Positions 47,498-56,441 of a DNA stretch of 64,000 bases are shown one piece after another; position 1 is the stretch's first letter, and the number at the start of each line of letters is the position of its first letter. Source of the DNA: Pseudomonas sp. N40(2020) (GTDB lineage: Bacteria; Pseudomonadota; Gammaproteobacteria; Pseudomonadales; Pseudomonadaceae); assembly GCF_014472415.1 (NCBI RefSeq), contig NZ_JACSZV010000009.1:1-64000 (forward strand). Reading direction: 5' to 3'. The notes beneath the pieces are model-generated. The model saw only the letters and a list, made by a program, of their open reading frames with translations. It did no database searches and was not told where the DNA came from. Made by a program: the position numbers and the translations under genes.

Positions 47498-49021
47498 ATG
47501 ACCGTGATCAAGCAAGACGACCTGATTCAGAGCGTTGCCGACGCCCTACAGTTCATTTCCTATTACCACCCCGTGGATTTCATCCAGGCGATGCACGAAG
47601 CCTACCTGCGCGAAGAATCGCCAGCGGCTCGTGACTCGATGGCGCAGATCCTGATCAACTCGCGCATGTGCGCCACCGGCCACCGGCCGATCTGCCAGGA
47701 CACCGGTATCGTTACCGTGTTTGTCCGCGTAGGTATGGACGTGCGTTGGGATGGCGCCACCATGGGCCTGGACGACATGATCAACGAAGGCGTGCGTCGC
47801 GCCTACAACCTGCCGGAAAACGTCCTGCGTGCTTCGATCCTCGCCGACCCGGCGGGCGCTCGTAAAAACACCAAGGACAACACTCCGGCGGTCATCCACT
47901 ACTCCATCGTCCCGGGCAACACCGTGGAAGTGGACGTGGCGGCCAAGGGCGGCGGTTCCGAGAACAAGTCGAAGATGGCCATGCTCAACCCGTCCGATTC
48001 GATCGTTGACTGGGTGCTCAAGACCGTTCCGACCATGGGCGCCGGCTGGTGTCCACCGGGCATGCTGGGCATCGGCATCGGCGGCACCGCCGAGAAAGCC
48101 GCAGTGATGGCCAAGGAAGTGTTGATGGAATCCATCGACATCCACGAGCTGAAGGCCCGTGGCCCACAGAACCGCATCGAAGAAATGCGTCTGGAGCTGT
48201 TCGAGAAGGTCAACCAGTTGGGCATCGGCGCCCAGGGCCTCGGTGGCCTGACCACCGTGCTCGACGTGAAGATCATGGATTACCCGACCCACGCCGCTTC
48301 GCTGCCGGTGTGCATGATCCCGAACTGCGCCGCCACCCGTCACGCGCACTTCGTGCTCGACGGTTCCGGCCCGGCCTCGCTGGAAGCGCCACCGCTGGAC
48401 GCCTACCCGGAAATCGTCTGGGAAGCAGGCCCGTCGGCCCGTCGCGTCAACCTCGACACGCTGACTCCGGAAGACGTGCAGAGCTGGAAGCCGGGCGAAA
48501 CCGTGCTGCTCAACGGCAAGATGCTCACCGGTCGCGACGCGGCGCACAAGCGCATGGTCGAGATGCTCAACAAAGGTGAAACCCTGCCGGTCGATCTGAA
48601 AGGTCGCTTCATCTACTACGTCGGCCCGGTTGATCCGGTCGGTGACGAAGTGGTTGGCCCGGCTGGCCCGACCACCGCCACGCGGATGGACAAGTTCACC
48701 CGTCAGATCCTTGAGCAAACCGGCCTGCTGGGCATGATCGGCAAGTCCGAGCGCGGCCCGACCGCAATCGAAGCGATCAAGGACAACAAGGCTGTGTACC
48801 TGATGGCCGTTGGCGGCGCCGCTTATCTGGTGGCCCAGGCCATCAAGAAGTCCAAGGTGCTGGCATTCGCCGAACTGGGCATGGAAGCGATCTACGAGTT
48901 TGAGGTCAAGGACATGCCGGTCACCGTAGCGGTGGACAGCAACGGTGAGTCGGTACACATCACCGGTCCTGCGATCTGGCAAAAGAAGATCAGCGAAAGC
49001 CTGGCGGTCGAAGTGCAGTAA
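47498..49021 (+). CDS. Fumarate hydratase, class I (iron-sulfur)
   Basis: A 507-aa class I fumarase, a [4Fe-4S] enzyme interconverting fumarate and malate in the TCA cycle, with the alpha and beta parts fused in one chain. Cluster cysteines are seen in RPICQDTG (Cys66), GAGWCPPGMLGIGIGG and CMIPNCAATRHAHF. The C-terminal beta part has LNGKMLTGRDAAHKR and GPTTATRMDKF. I chose ATG 47498, with AGAGGAG upstream, over an earlier in-frame start at 47468. Iron-sulfur fumarases are oxygen- and superoxide-sensitive; pseudomonads often also carry a class II enzyme. Confidence 0.95.
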   Translation: MTVIKQDDLIQSVADALQFISYYHPVDFIQAMHEAYLREESPAARDSMAQILINSRMCATGHRPICQDTGIVTVFVRVGMDVRWDGATMGLDDMINEGVRRAYNLPENVLRASILADPAGARKNTKDNTPAVIHYSIVPGNTVEVDVAAKGGGSENKSKMAMLNPSDSIVDWVLKTVPTMGAGWCPPGMLGIGIGGTAEKAAVMAKEVLMESIDIHELKARGPQNRIEEMRLELFEKVNQLGIGAQGLGGLTTVLDVKIMDYPTHAASLPVCMIPNCAATRHAHFVLDGSGPASLEAPPLDAYPEIVWEAGPSARRVNLDTLTPEDVQSWKPGETVLLNGKMLTGRDAAHKRMVEMLNKGETLPVDLKGRFIYYVGPVDPVGDEVVGPAGPTTATRMDKFTRQILEQTGLLGMIGKSERGPTAIEAIKDNKAVYLMAVGGAAYLVAQAIKKSKVLAFAELGMEAIYEFEVKDMPVTVAVDSNGESVHITGPAIWQKKISESLAVEVQ

Positions 49022-49040
49022 GCGCTATAACGCTGTAAAA

Positions 49041-49077
49041 AAAGGCCGGCCCGTCATACGACGGGCCGGCCTTTTTG
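49041..49077 (+). terminator. Fumarase terminator
   Basis: Stem AGGCCGGCCCGTC, loop ATAC, stem GACGGGCCGGCCT, then TTTTGTTT, about 20 bases after the fumarase stop. It has an A tract on the left side, so it could also stop minus-strand transcripts. Confidence 0.9.
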
Positions 49078-49136
49078 TTTATTCAATGATTTGGCGATAA
49101 AAACATCGCCCATGCATACAAATCGGTCTTGCGCAC

Positions 49137-49152
49137 CTGTCAGGTCTGACAG
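49137..49152. promoter_or_regulatory. Palindromic operator upstream of TcB
   Basis: CTGTCAGGTCTGACAG, one base short of the perfect palindrome seen at 35530 and 38916. It lies 70 bases upstream of the TcB start. The 20-base context ACCTGTCAGGTCTGACAGGT is strongly like a las/lux-type LuxR box (CT-N12-AG). TAGCGT at 49176-49181, 23 bases downstream, is a possible -10 at the same spacing as at 38916. Confidence 0.75.
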
Positions 49153-49221
49153 GTTACCTCGCGCCTGATTGTTGCTAGCGTCTATCCACCCTCGCCCTCC
49201 GCGTGCGCAACGGACAAGACC

Positions 49222-52200
49222 ATGGCCGATCAGGAACTGAACATCACTACACCTTCCATTGCCAAGAGTTCGTCGATTGCCACCATCGGCAAAAGTTGGG
49301 GGGCCGTCGGACCGACCGGCGCAGCGTCGTTCGAGCTGCCGATGCCACTGTCCGCCGGGCGTGGCTGGGATCCGCAACTGTCGCTGACTTACAGCAGCCA
49401 GACCGGTAATGGCCCGTTCGGGATTGGCTGGGGACTTGGCCTCAGTCAGATCAGCCGGCGCACCAACAAGGGCGTACCGCGCTATACCGACCACGACGAG
49501 ATCATCGGCCATGACGGCGAAGTGTGGATGCCAGAGCTGGAAGCCGACGGCACAATCAAGTCCCGCCATCAATCCACTTATGACAGCGAGAACATCGGCC
49601 TACACCGTGTGGTGCGCTACTGGCCACGGGTTGAGGGGGACTTTTCCCTGCGTGAATACTGGCAACGAGAGTCTCGTTCGAAGGAGGCCGCACCGCCTGG
49701 TTTCTGGCTGATACACGGTGCCGATGGTTCGTTGCACGTCTACGGCAAAACAGCCGCCTCACGCCGTGAAGACCCACAGGCTCAGGGCCGTGTCGGCGCC
49801 TGGCTGCTCTGCGAAAGCATGAACACGCGCGGCGAACACATCTGTTATCGGTACAAGGCCGATGATCAGGATCCCGACCCGATCCATGACTACAGCGCCC
49901 AGCGCTATCTGGAGCGGGTGTGCTACGGCAACTTCACGGCGAGCAAGAAATTGTATGCCTGGGAGGCGGAGGACGCGGCCCAACCGGATTGGCATTTTCA
50001 GCTGATCTTCGACTACGGCGAGCGCACTACATCGCTGACTGAAGTCCCGGTTTACGACGGCGCCACACTGTTGCCGTGGCCTCTGCGCCCGGATCCCTTT
50101 TCAACCTATGGCCAGGGCTTTGAAGTGGGCACCCGTCGGCTCTGTCGGCAAGTACTGATGTTTCATCACTTCCCCACAGCCTCGGGCGACAAACCTCTGC
50201 TGGTTCGGCGCCTGCTGCTGGAATATCACGACCTTCAAAGAATGACGCAGTGGGCGTTCAGTCAGATCAGCGCCGCCCACTATCAAGCCTTCGATGCCAG
50301 CGGTTACGTGGAAAACACGCCGCCGGTGGAGTTCGACTACTCAGCCTTCGAAATCAATAAAACCCCGACACGCCTGCTGGCAACAGACACGCAGCCAGGC
50401 GTCGAAGACGGCGGGTTCTACCAGTGCGTTGACCTCTACGGCGAAGGCGTGCCGGGGTTTCTCTGCCGCTATGACCAAGGCTGGTACTACCGCGAACCGC
50501 TACGCGCAAAAGTAGGTGGTGATGAAATCAGCTATGGACCATGGACCGCGCTGGACAGGATTCCGCTGGCTGATCGCAATCGGCCGGTCATGCAATGGCT
50601 GACCGATCTGACCGGTGACGGACGTCTCGACTGGATCACCGCACAACCGGGCGCCAGCGGGTTTCGCACGCTGAATGCGCAACGCGATTTCGCCGATTTC
50701 GTGCCGTTCAACGCGTTTGCGCTGGAGTTTTTCCACACGCTGGTGCAACTGGCGGATCTCAGCGGTGACGGCCTCAGCTCGATTGCCCTGATCGGCCCGA
50801 ACTCGGTGCGCCTGTACGCCAACCAGCGAGAGCAAGGGTTCGCCCGGGCAGAAGAGGTGCCGCATTCACCACCCGATGACCGCTTGCCATTATTCAGCGA
50901 CTCGCCCACTGAACTGGTGCTGCTCGGCAATCTGCTGGGCAGCGACATGCCCGAGCTGTGCCGCATTCGTCATGACGAAATCCGCTGCTGGCCGAACCTG
51001 GGCCACGGCCGGTTTGGTGAAGGTCGCAAGATCAGTGACCTGCCCTTCACATACGAGCAATTCGATTCATCGCGGGTACGCCTCGCCGACCTCGATGGCT
51101 GTGGGGCTCCGGCGCTGATCTATCTGAAGTCCGATGTGTTCGAGATCTATCTGAACCGCGGCGGCAACGGGCTGGAACAGATCCCGGTGATCGTGCCCTG
51201 GCCGCAAGGTGTGCGTTATGACCGCCTGTGCCAGGTGAGCTTCGCCGACCTGCAAGGTTTGGGCTGTGCCAGCCTGATACTGACGGTGCCGCACCTCGCA
51301 CCGCAGCACTGGCGCTACGATTTCGTCGCGGCCAAACCCTATTTGCTGACGGCCAGCAACAACAACATGGGTTGCAGCGCCAGTGTGGTCTATCGCAGTT
51401 CCGCCCAGGAATGGCTGGATGAAAAACAGCGGATGCTCAAGCTCAAGCGTCTGCCGGTTTCGCACTTGCCGTTCCCGGTGGCGGTGGTCAAAAAACAACA
51501 ACAACTGGATGAAGTCACCGGCAACTGCCTGACCCAGTCTTTCACTTGGCGCGAAGGGGTTTACGACGGCCAGGAACGCGAGTTCCGCGGTTTCGGACTG
51601 TTGCAGCAAACCGATAGTGAAAGCGCCACGGGCGATGATGACGTCGGCTTCAGCGAACCGGTTCGGGTCTGCACCTGGTTCCACACCGGGCAGTCAATGG
51701 ATCGGGCGCGTGATAGCTATTTCAATGAGGATGCGCAAGCCGTCGCACTGGGCACCACACTGTTCAGCCGTTACCACGCCGGCGACGAAATCGATGAGCC
51801 CATCGCGCCGCATGACGCCGACAGTGAATACCAGATATCCCGAGCGCTGGTCGGCTCGATCACCCGCATCGAAACCTATGCCGATGCGGATATGGATGAG
51901 CCTGGCATTGCCACGCCTTATGCGGTGCAAGAGCTACGTTATCTGGTGCGCGAAGTCCGGCCCAAAGGGCCATATGCGGCCGCTGTGTTGCTGCCGCTGG
52001 TACTGGAAAAAATCAGCTACCAGTACGACCGGTTTATCGACGATCCGCTGTGCCGTCATGAGGTCAATCTGCGCTGGAACGACTTCGGTCTGTCGACCCA
52101 TGCGTTGGCCGTGAGCTACGCCCGCAGGCTTGTCGACTCGGACACCCCGCCATTCACCGATCCCGATGAACAACAGTGGTGGCGCGACGCCCATGACGAG

Positions 52201-53736
52201 GCGCAGCAATCCTTCTACATCAGCGAAACCCGCGCGCGATACATCAACCTCGACAGTAATCCCCAACAGTGGCGACTGGGCCTGCCGTGGCAACAGCGTG
52301 GCAACGCGCTGGTCTTGCCAAAAGGCCCACTGCCTGAGGGGATGTCCGCGAGTGAGGTGTGTTTCGAGCAACTGGCTTTGCATCAGGATTCGCCGCACTG
52401 GAACACTCAACGAGTCCTGACGACACAGTCGGTGCAGCGTTATTTGCAGGCGGACGGCTCGCCGCTGGACGACGGTGTCGCCGAGTTCGAAGCACTGGCC
52501 GGGCCACTGGAATTGGCGCAGTTGGACAAGACCGCACTGGACGCCTACAACGTGCTGCCGCCGCCGTTCGATATCCGTGTCGAACTGAAAAAAATCGGTT
52601 ACACCGCCATGCCGTTGCTGTTTGAGGTAGAGACGGACGATGACGAAGAAAATCTATGGTCGTCGACATTCGGCTACGCCGAGTACGCCGACCTCAAAGG
52701 GTTTCACCAGGTACACGGCTACCACGAAACCCCGAGCCATGGCGTAACCCGCGCCGAATACGACGACTTTCGGCTGGCGATCACCCGCGTCGAGTTGCCG
52801 GATGGTTGCACCACCCAGGTCGAATACGACTACCACGCGCTGCAACCGCTGCGCATCATCGATGCCAACGAGAATGTCGAGGAGGCGATTTACGAACCCT
52901 CCGGCCAGCCACTGGCCACCAGTTTCCACGGTACGGAAAACGGGATGCCTGCCGGTTTCAAACCGTTGAGCGAATACCGCCGACCCGAGGACCATCGCCC
53001 GGATACCGCGATTGACGATCCGCAAGAGGCGCTGCAAAAAGCCGCCAGCACCTTGCGCAAGGACTTGTTCAGCTGGATGGGGCAGATCCCGCCCGACAAC
53101 CGCGCCAGCGGCGAATGGATCGCCAACGGTTACCTCCTGCCCAGCGGCCATATTCGTGCCAGCGCCCGCCGGCGACTCGCGCGAATCGGCAGCCTGACGG
53201 CGACAGAACAGAACTTGCGCGAGGCGATCGCAGCAACCCGACGCGAGCCGGTACACAGCGTCGTCCTCAGCGCCGACCGCTACCCCGATGACGCTGTGCC
53301 TGCACAGATCCACATCACCAAGGCCTGCGTCGACGGCTTTGGTCGAGCGCTGCAATCCCAGCAGTTGGTTGAACCCGGCCTGGCCTATGCGGTGGACACC
53401 GACGGCTCGCTGATCGTTGAAGATGGCAAGTTCGTTGAAGTACAAGCCAATCCACGGTGGCGCGTCAGCGCGCGCATCGAATACAACAACAAAGGTCTGG
53501 CGGTGCGCCAGTTCCGGCCGTTTTTTACCAATCGGCACGGTTACGTCAACGACATCTCGCTACGGACGCTGGGTTACTTTGATCAACTGTTCTATGACGC
53601 CCTCGGGCGCGTAATCCGGTTGCTCAACGCCAAGGGCGACTTCTCCCGCGAGACCTATCATCCGTGGTACCACGCCAGCGAAGACTTCAACGACACCGCT
53701 GAACCGGTGCCGCCGAAGCGGACATCACGGCGTTGA
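49222..53736 (+). CDS. Tc toxin subunit B (TcB, SpvB/FG-GAP)
   Basis: A 1504-aa TcB, the component that joins TcA to the toxin payload and forms half of the Rhs cocoon. The N-terminal SpvB domain reads KSWGAVGPTGAASFELPMPLSAGRGWDPQLSLTYSSQTGNGPFGIGWGLG, with LTGDGRLDW and DLSGDGLSS as FG-GAP/VCBS-type beta-propeller repeats that bind TcA, followed by TcB middle domains and the start of the cocoon (EYDDFRLAITRVELPDGCTTQVEYDYHALQPLRIIDANENV). It has no signal peptide, as usual. The stop overlaps the first TcC as TTGA. Confidence 0.95.
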   Translation: MADQELNITTPSIAKSSSIATIGKSWGAVGPTGAASFELPMPLSAGRGWDPQLSLTYSSQTGNGPFGIGWGLGLSQISRRTNKGVPRYTDHDEIIGHDGEVWMPELEADGTIKSRHQSTYDSENIGLHRVVRYWPRVEGDFSLREYWQRESRSKEAAPPGFWLIHGADGSLHVYGKTAASRREDPQAQGRVGAWLLCESMNTRGEHICYRYKADDQDPDPIHDYSAQRYLERVCYGNFTASKKLYAWEAEDAAQPDWHFQLIFDYGERTTSLTEVPVYDGATLLPWPLRPDPFSTYGQGFEVGTRRLCRQVLMFHHFPTASGDKPLLVRRLLLEYHDLQRMTQWAFSQISAAHYQAFDASGYVENTPPVEFDYSAFEINKTPTRLLATDTQPGVEDGGFYQCVDLYGEGVPGFLCRYDQGWYYREPLRAKVGGDEISYGPWTALDRIPLADRNRPVMQWLTDLTGDGRLDWITAQPGASGFRTLNAQRDFADFVPFNAFALEFFHTLVQLADLSGDGLSSIALIGPNSVRLYANQREQGFARAEEVPHSPPDDRLPLFSDSPTELVLLGNLLGSDMPELCRIRHDEIRCWPNLGHGRFGEGRKISDLPFTYEQFDSSRVRLADLDGCGAPALIYLKSDVFEIYLNRGGNGLEQIPVIVPWPQGVRYDRLCQVSFADLQGLGCASLILTVPHLAPQHWRYDFVAAKPYLLTASNNNMGCSASVVYRSSAQEWLDEKQRMLKLKRLPVSHLPFPVAVVKKQQQLDEVTGNCLTQSFTWREGVYDGQEREFRGFGLLQQTDSESATGDDDVGFSEPVRVCTWFHTGQSMDRARDSYFNEDAQAVALGTTLFSRYHAGDEIDEPIAPHDADSEYQISRALVGSITRIETYADADMDEPGIATPYAVQELRYLVREVRPKGPYAAAVLLPLVLEKISYQYDRFIDDPLCRHEVNLRWNDFGLSTHALAVSYARRLVDSDTPPFTDPDEQQWWRDAHDEAQQSFYISETRARYINLDSNPQQWRLGLPWQQRGNALVLPKGPLPEGMSASEVCFEQLALHQDSPHWNTQRVLTTQSVQRYLQADGSPLDDGVAEFEALAGPLELAQLDKTALDAYNVLPPPFDIRVELKKIGYTAMPLLFEVETDDDEENLWSSTFGYAEYADLKGFHQVHGYHETPSHGVTRAEYDDFRLAITRVELPDGCTTQVEYDYHALQPLRIIDANENVEEAIYEPSGQPLATSFHGTENGMPAGFKPLSEYRRPEDHRPDTAIDDPQEALQKAASTLRKDLFSWMGQIPPDNRASGEWIANGYLLPSGHIRASARRRLARIGSLTATEQNLREAIAATRREPVHSVVLSADRYPDDAVPAQIHITKACVDGFGRALQSQQLVEPGLAYAVDTDGSLIVEDGKFVEVQANPRWRVSARIEYNNKGLAVRQFRPFFTNRHGYVNDISLRTLGYFDQLFYDALGRVIRLLNAKGDFSRETYHPWYHASEDFNDTAEPVPPKRTSRR

Positions 53737-56441
53737 ACGCCTCCGTGCATTGGCGCACGCCCTCACTCACGGTGAGTGAGGGACGGGGTCTGGCAGTTCG
53801 TCAGATCGAATATTTGCGCAGCGTTGCCGGTGAACCCGTGACTGCGCTGATAACCCGTCAGCGTCACGACGTGAATGGACGCAGCGTGGCGCAATGGGAT
53901 CCGCGCTTGTCCGAGCCGAACCTATCAACGGTTTACGGGTTGGCTAGCCAGGTGCTGAAAGTCGACAGTGTCGACGCCGGCTGGCGCCTGAATCTTCCAG
54001 GGCTGGCGGGTGAACCGCTGGAGCGCTGGGACGCGCGCGGCAACCATTGGCACACGACTTTCGACGCTCAGTTGCGGGTGGTGGCGCTCGAGGAAAACGG
54101 CGAAGCAGGCGTCGATCTTTTTACCTATGCCGATGCCACCGCCGACAAGCAATACAATCTGCGCGGGCAGTTGCTGGAGCAGCAAGATCGCTCCGGTACG
54201 CTGCGCACGGACAGCTTCGCCCTGGGCGGCCAGCCATTGGCAGACACCCGCACTTTTCACGATGGCGCAGCGTTCACCAGTCGCCGGTCTTTCAATGCCC
54301 TCGGCGCAACGCTGGAACAGATCGACGCCGGCGGGCATCGCCAGCAATCGTTCCACGGTCGCTCCGGGCAGCTTCAGCAGGTGAAGCTGCTGGTCAATGG
54401 CGAGTCAGACTGGCAAACGCCGTTGCTCGATGCGCAGTACAACGCCAGTGGACAGATCATCGAGCAACTGGCCGGTAACCATGTGCGCAGCTACTGGGCG
54501 TACGACCCGGCCGATGGCCGCTTGCGCACGCAGTCCAGCCGCAAAGACGCGGGACCGGTGCTGCAAGACTTCGAATATTTTTACGACCGTGTCGGCAACC
54601 TTCTGCGTATTGAGGATCACGCCTTCGAACCGGTTTACTTCGCCAACCAGTTGGTCGATGGTCACCGCGAGTTCACCTACGACTCGCTGTACCGACTGAC
54701 CAGCGCCAGCGGTTATGACGACGGCCCGCTCTCGGACATTCCGGGACTGCCGCAGCCGAGCGACCCGAACAACCGCCTCAACTACACCCAGACGTACCAC
54801 TACGACTCCGGTGGCAACCTGATCGAGTTGAGCCACGTACGCGCTGGCGCCAACCAGACACGGGAGATGCGCATTGATCCGCAGAGCAATCGCGGGGTGC
54901 GCTGGAAACCGGGCGACCCCGATCCCGTGTTCGACACCTTGTTTGACCGCCACGGCAACTTGCTGGCACTGCAACCCGGCCAGCCCCTGCAATGGAACGC
55001 TCGCGACGAACTGCAAGGCGTGACCCTGATCCACCGCGAAGGCGGTCGCGACGATGCCGAACATTACCGCTACAGCCAGGGCGCACGGGTGTTCAAACGG
55101 CATGAATTCTTTACCGATAGCGCCGAACACTTTCATCAGGTGCGCTACTTGCCGGGCCTGGAGATTCGCAACAAAGACAACGGCGAAGAACTGCACGTCA
55201 TCAGCGTCGGCAACGCACGCTGCCTGCACTGGGCAAAAAATCCGCCGCGCGGCATCGACGACAATCAGCTGCGCTACAGCCTCGACGATCACCTGAGTTC
55301 CTGCGTCATGGAACTGGATCAGAGCGCACAGGTGATCAGCCACGAAGGCTATTACCCCTTCGGCGCCACGGCGTGGATGGCCACAGCATCGGCCATTGAG
55401 GTGAGTTACAAATTCATTCGTTATTCGGGCAAGGAAATGGATGTCAGCGGCTTGTATTACTACGGTGCTCGGTATTACGCGCCCTGGCTGCAGCGCTGGA
55501 TCAGCGCCGACCCGGCAGGGGATGTGGACGGGCTGAATTTGTATGGGTTTGTCGGCAATAATCCGCTGCGATATTTCGATGCTCAGGGGCAACAGCGAAC
55601 ATCTGCCGAGTTATTAACTGTCGTAAAAGACTATGAAGATTTGCTTGTTACTGTCACGCGCAGACTGGACACATCGATCTATCAACTCAGCCACTTGAAC
55701 TCCACCAGGGATATCTACCGCTCCGCCGGACAGCGGGCTGTCCTGACCTTGCTCAACGTTCTGGCTTCCTCCATCACCGCAGCTACGGCGTTCACTGCAG
55801 GTACGGTCGTCGGAACGGCTGCCACTTCCAACCCGCTCGCAGGGTTGGTTATTGGCGTAGCCACAGCAGCCGTCGCCGCTGACGTGACAGGTGCCGAGAT
55901 TGACAAGCTCGGTGAAGAAAATGCCTTTGGTTATAAACTTTTGCCTGATAACACAGATTACGACGAGGGCCGCCTGGCTGAACAAGCCAAACCCAAAAGC
56001 TGGAAGGCGAAAGTCAAATCTGTTCTTTCAAAATATGACCCACGCACCACTGACGGAAACAAGGAAACATTGATCGTAGGGGTCATCGGAGCTGCTGATG
56101 TACGAACGGGCGGTACGCATCTGGAAAAATTTCTGGCGTTCTTCCGTGTGAGTGTCGAAGTGACCGAGGCACTCAATGATTCGCTGGGGCAGCGTGATCT
56201 GGATCTGGTAAAGCAAGGTATCGAATCGGCTGCCGCTTACCTCACTTCCCGCCAGGAGCTGTCTGACTTGGCGCTGCAAGAGCTGGAAGGTCTCGGTCGG
56301 GAACACATCGCAACGGCACAGGGCACTCGCTATCGCCTGGCGCAGGTTGAAACGGCTGTGCAGGCCAAGATGAATCGCACGATCGAGTTACTGCCAAGAG
56401 TCTCGGCACACCTACAACAGAAACACGCGGCTAAACGATGA
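53733..56441 (+). CDS. Tc toxin subunit C1 (Rhs core with variable C-terminal toxin)
   Basis: A 902-aa TcC. Residues 1-612 are the Rhs-repeat core, ending with GLYYYGARYYAPWLQRW-SADPAGDVDGLNLYGFVGNNP, the autoproteolysis region (DPAG near residue 593) that releases the C-terminal toxin inside the TcB-TcC cocoon. Residues 613-902 are the hypervariable toxin: a motif STRDIYRSAG near 657, a glycine/alanine-rich hydrophobic segment (LLNVLASSITAATAFTAGTVVG...), YDPRTTDG near 768 and a helical tail. I recognise no ADP-ribosyltransferase or deamidase motif. Start TTG 53733 overlaps the TcB stop as TTGA; GTG 53745 is an alternative. Confidence 0.92.
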   Translation: MNASVHWRTPSLTVSEGRGLAVRQIEYLRSVAGEPVTALITRQRHDVNGRSVAQWDPRLSEPNLSTVYGLASQVLKVDSVDAGWRLNLPGLAGEPLERWDARGNHWHTTFDAQLRVVALEENGEAGVDLFTYADATADKQYNLRGQLLEQQDRSGTLRTDSFALGGQPLADTRTFHDGAAFTSRRSFNALGATLEQIDAGGHRQQSFHGRSGQLQQVKLLVNGESDWQTPLLDAQYNASGQIIEQLAGNHVRSYWAYDPADGRLRTQSSRKDAGPVLQDFEYFYDRVGNLLRIEDHAFEPVYFANQLVDGHREFTYDSLYRLTSASGYDDGPLSDIPGLPQPSDPNNRLNYTQTYHYDSGGNLIELSHVRAGANQTREMRIDPQSNRGVRWKPGDPDPVFDTLFDRHGNLLALQPGQPLQWNARDELQGVTLIHREGGRDDAEHYRYSQGARVFKRHEFFTDSAEHFHQVRYLPGLEIRNKDNGEELHVISVGNARCLHWAKNPPRGIDDNQLRYSLDDHLSSCVMELDQSAQVISHEGYYPFGATAWMATASAIEVSYKFIRYSGKEMDVSGLYYYGARYYAPWLQRWISADPAGDVDGLNLYGFVGNNPLRYFDAQGQQRTSAELLTVVKDYEDLLVTVTRRLDTSIYQLSHLNSTRDIYRSAGQRAVLTLLNVLASSITAATAFTAGTVVGTAATSNPLAGLVIGVATAAVAADVTGAEIDKLGEENAFGYKLLPDNTDYDEGRLAEQAKPKSWKAKVKSVLSKYDPRTTDGNKETLIVGVIGAADVRTGGTHLEKFLAFFRVSVEVTEALNDSLGQRDLDLVKQGIESAAAYLTSRQELSDLALQELEGLGREHIATAQGTRYRLAQVETAVQAKMNRTIELLPRVSAHLQQKHAAKR

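Noticed and set aside
47546..48982. 478-codon minus-strand frame across the fumarase gene
   Set aside because: Antisense to a clear class I fumarase; no start signal or domain.
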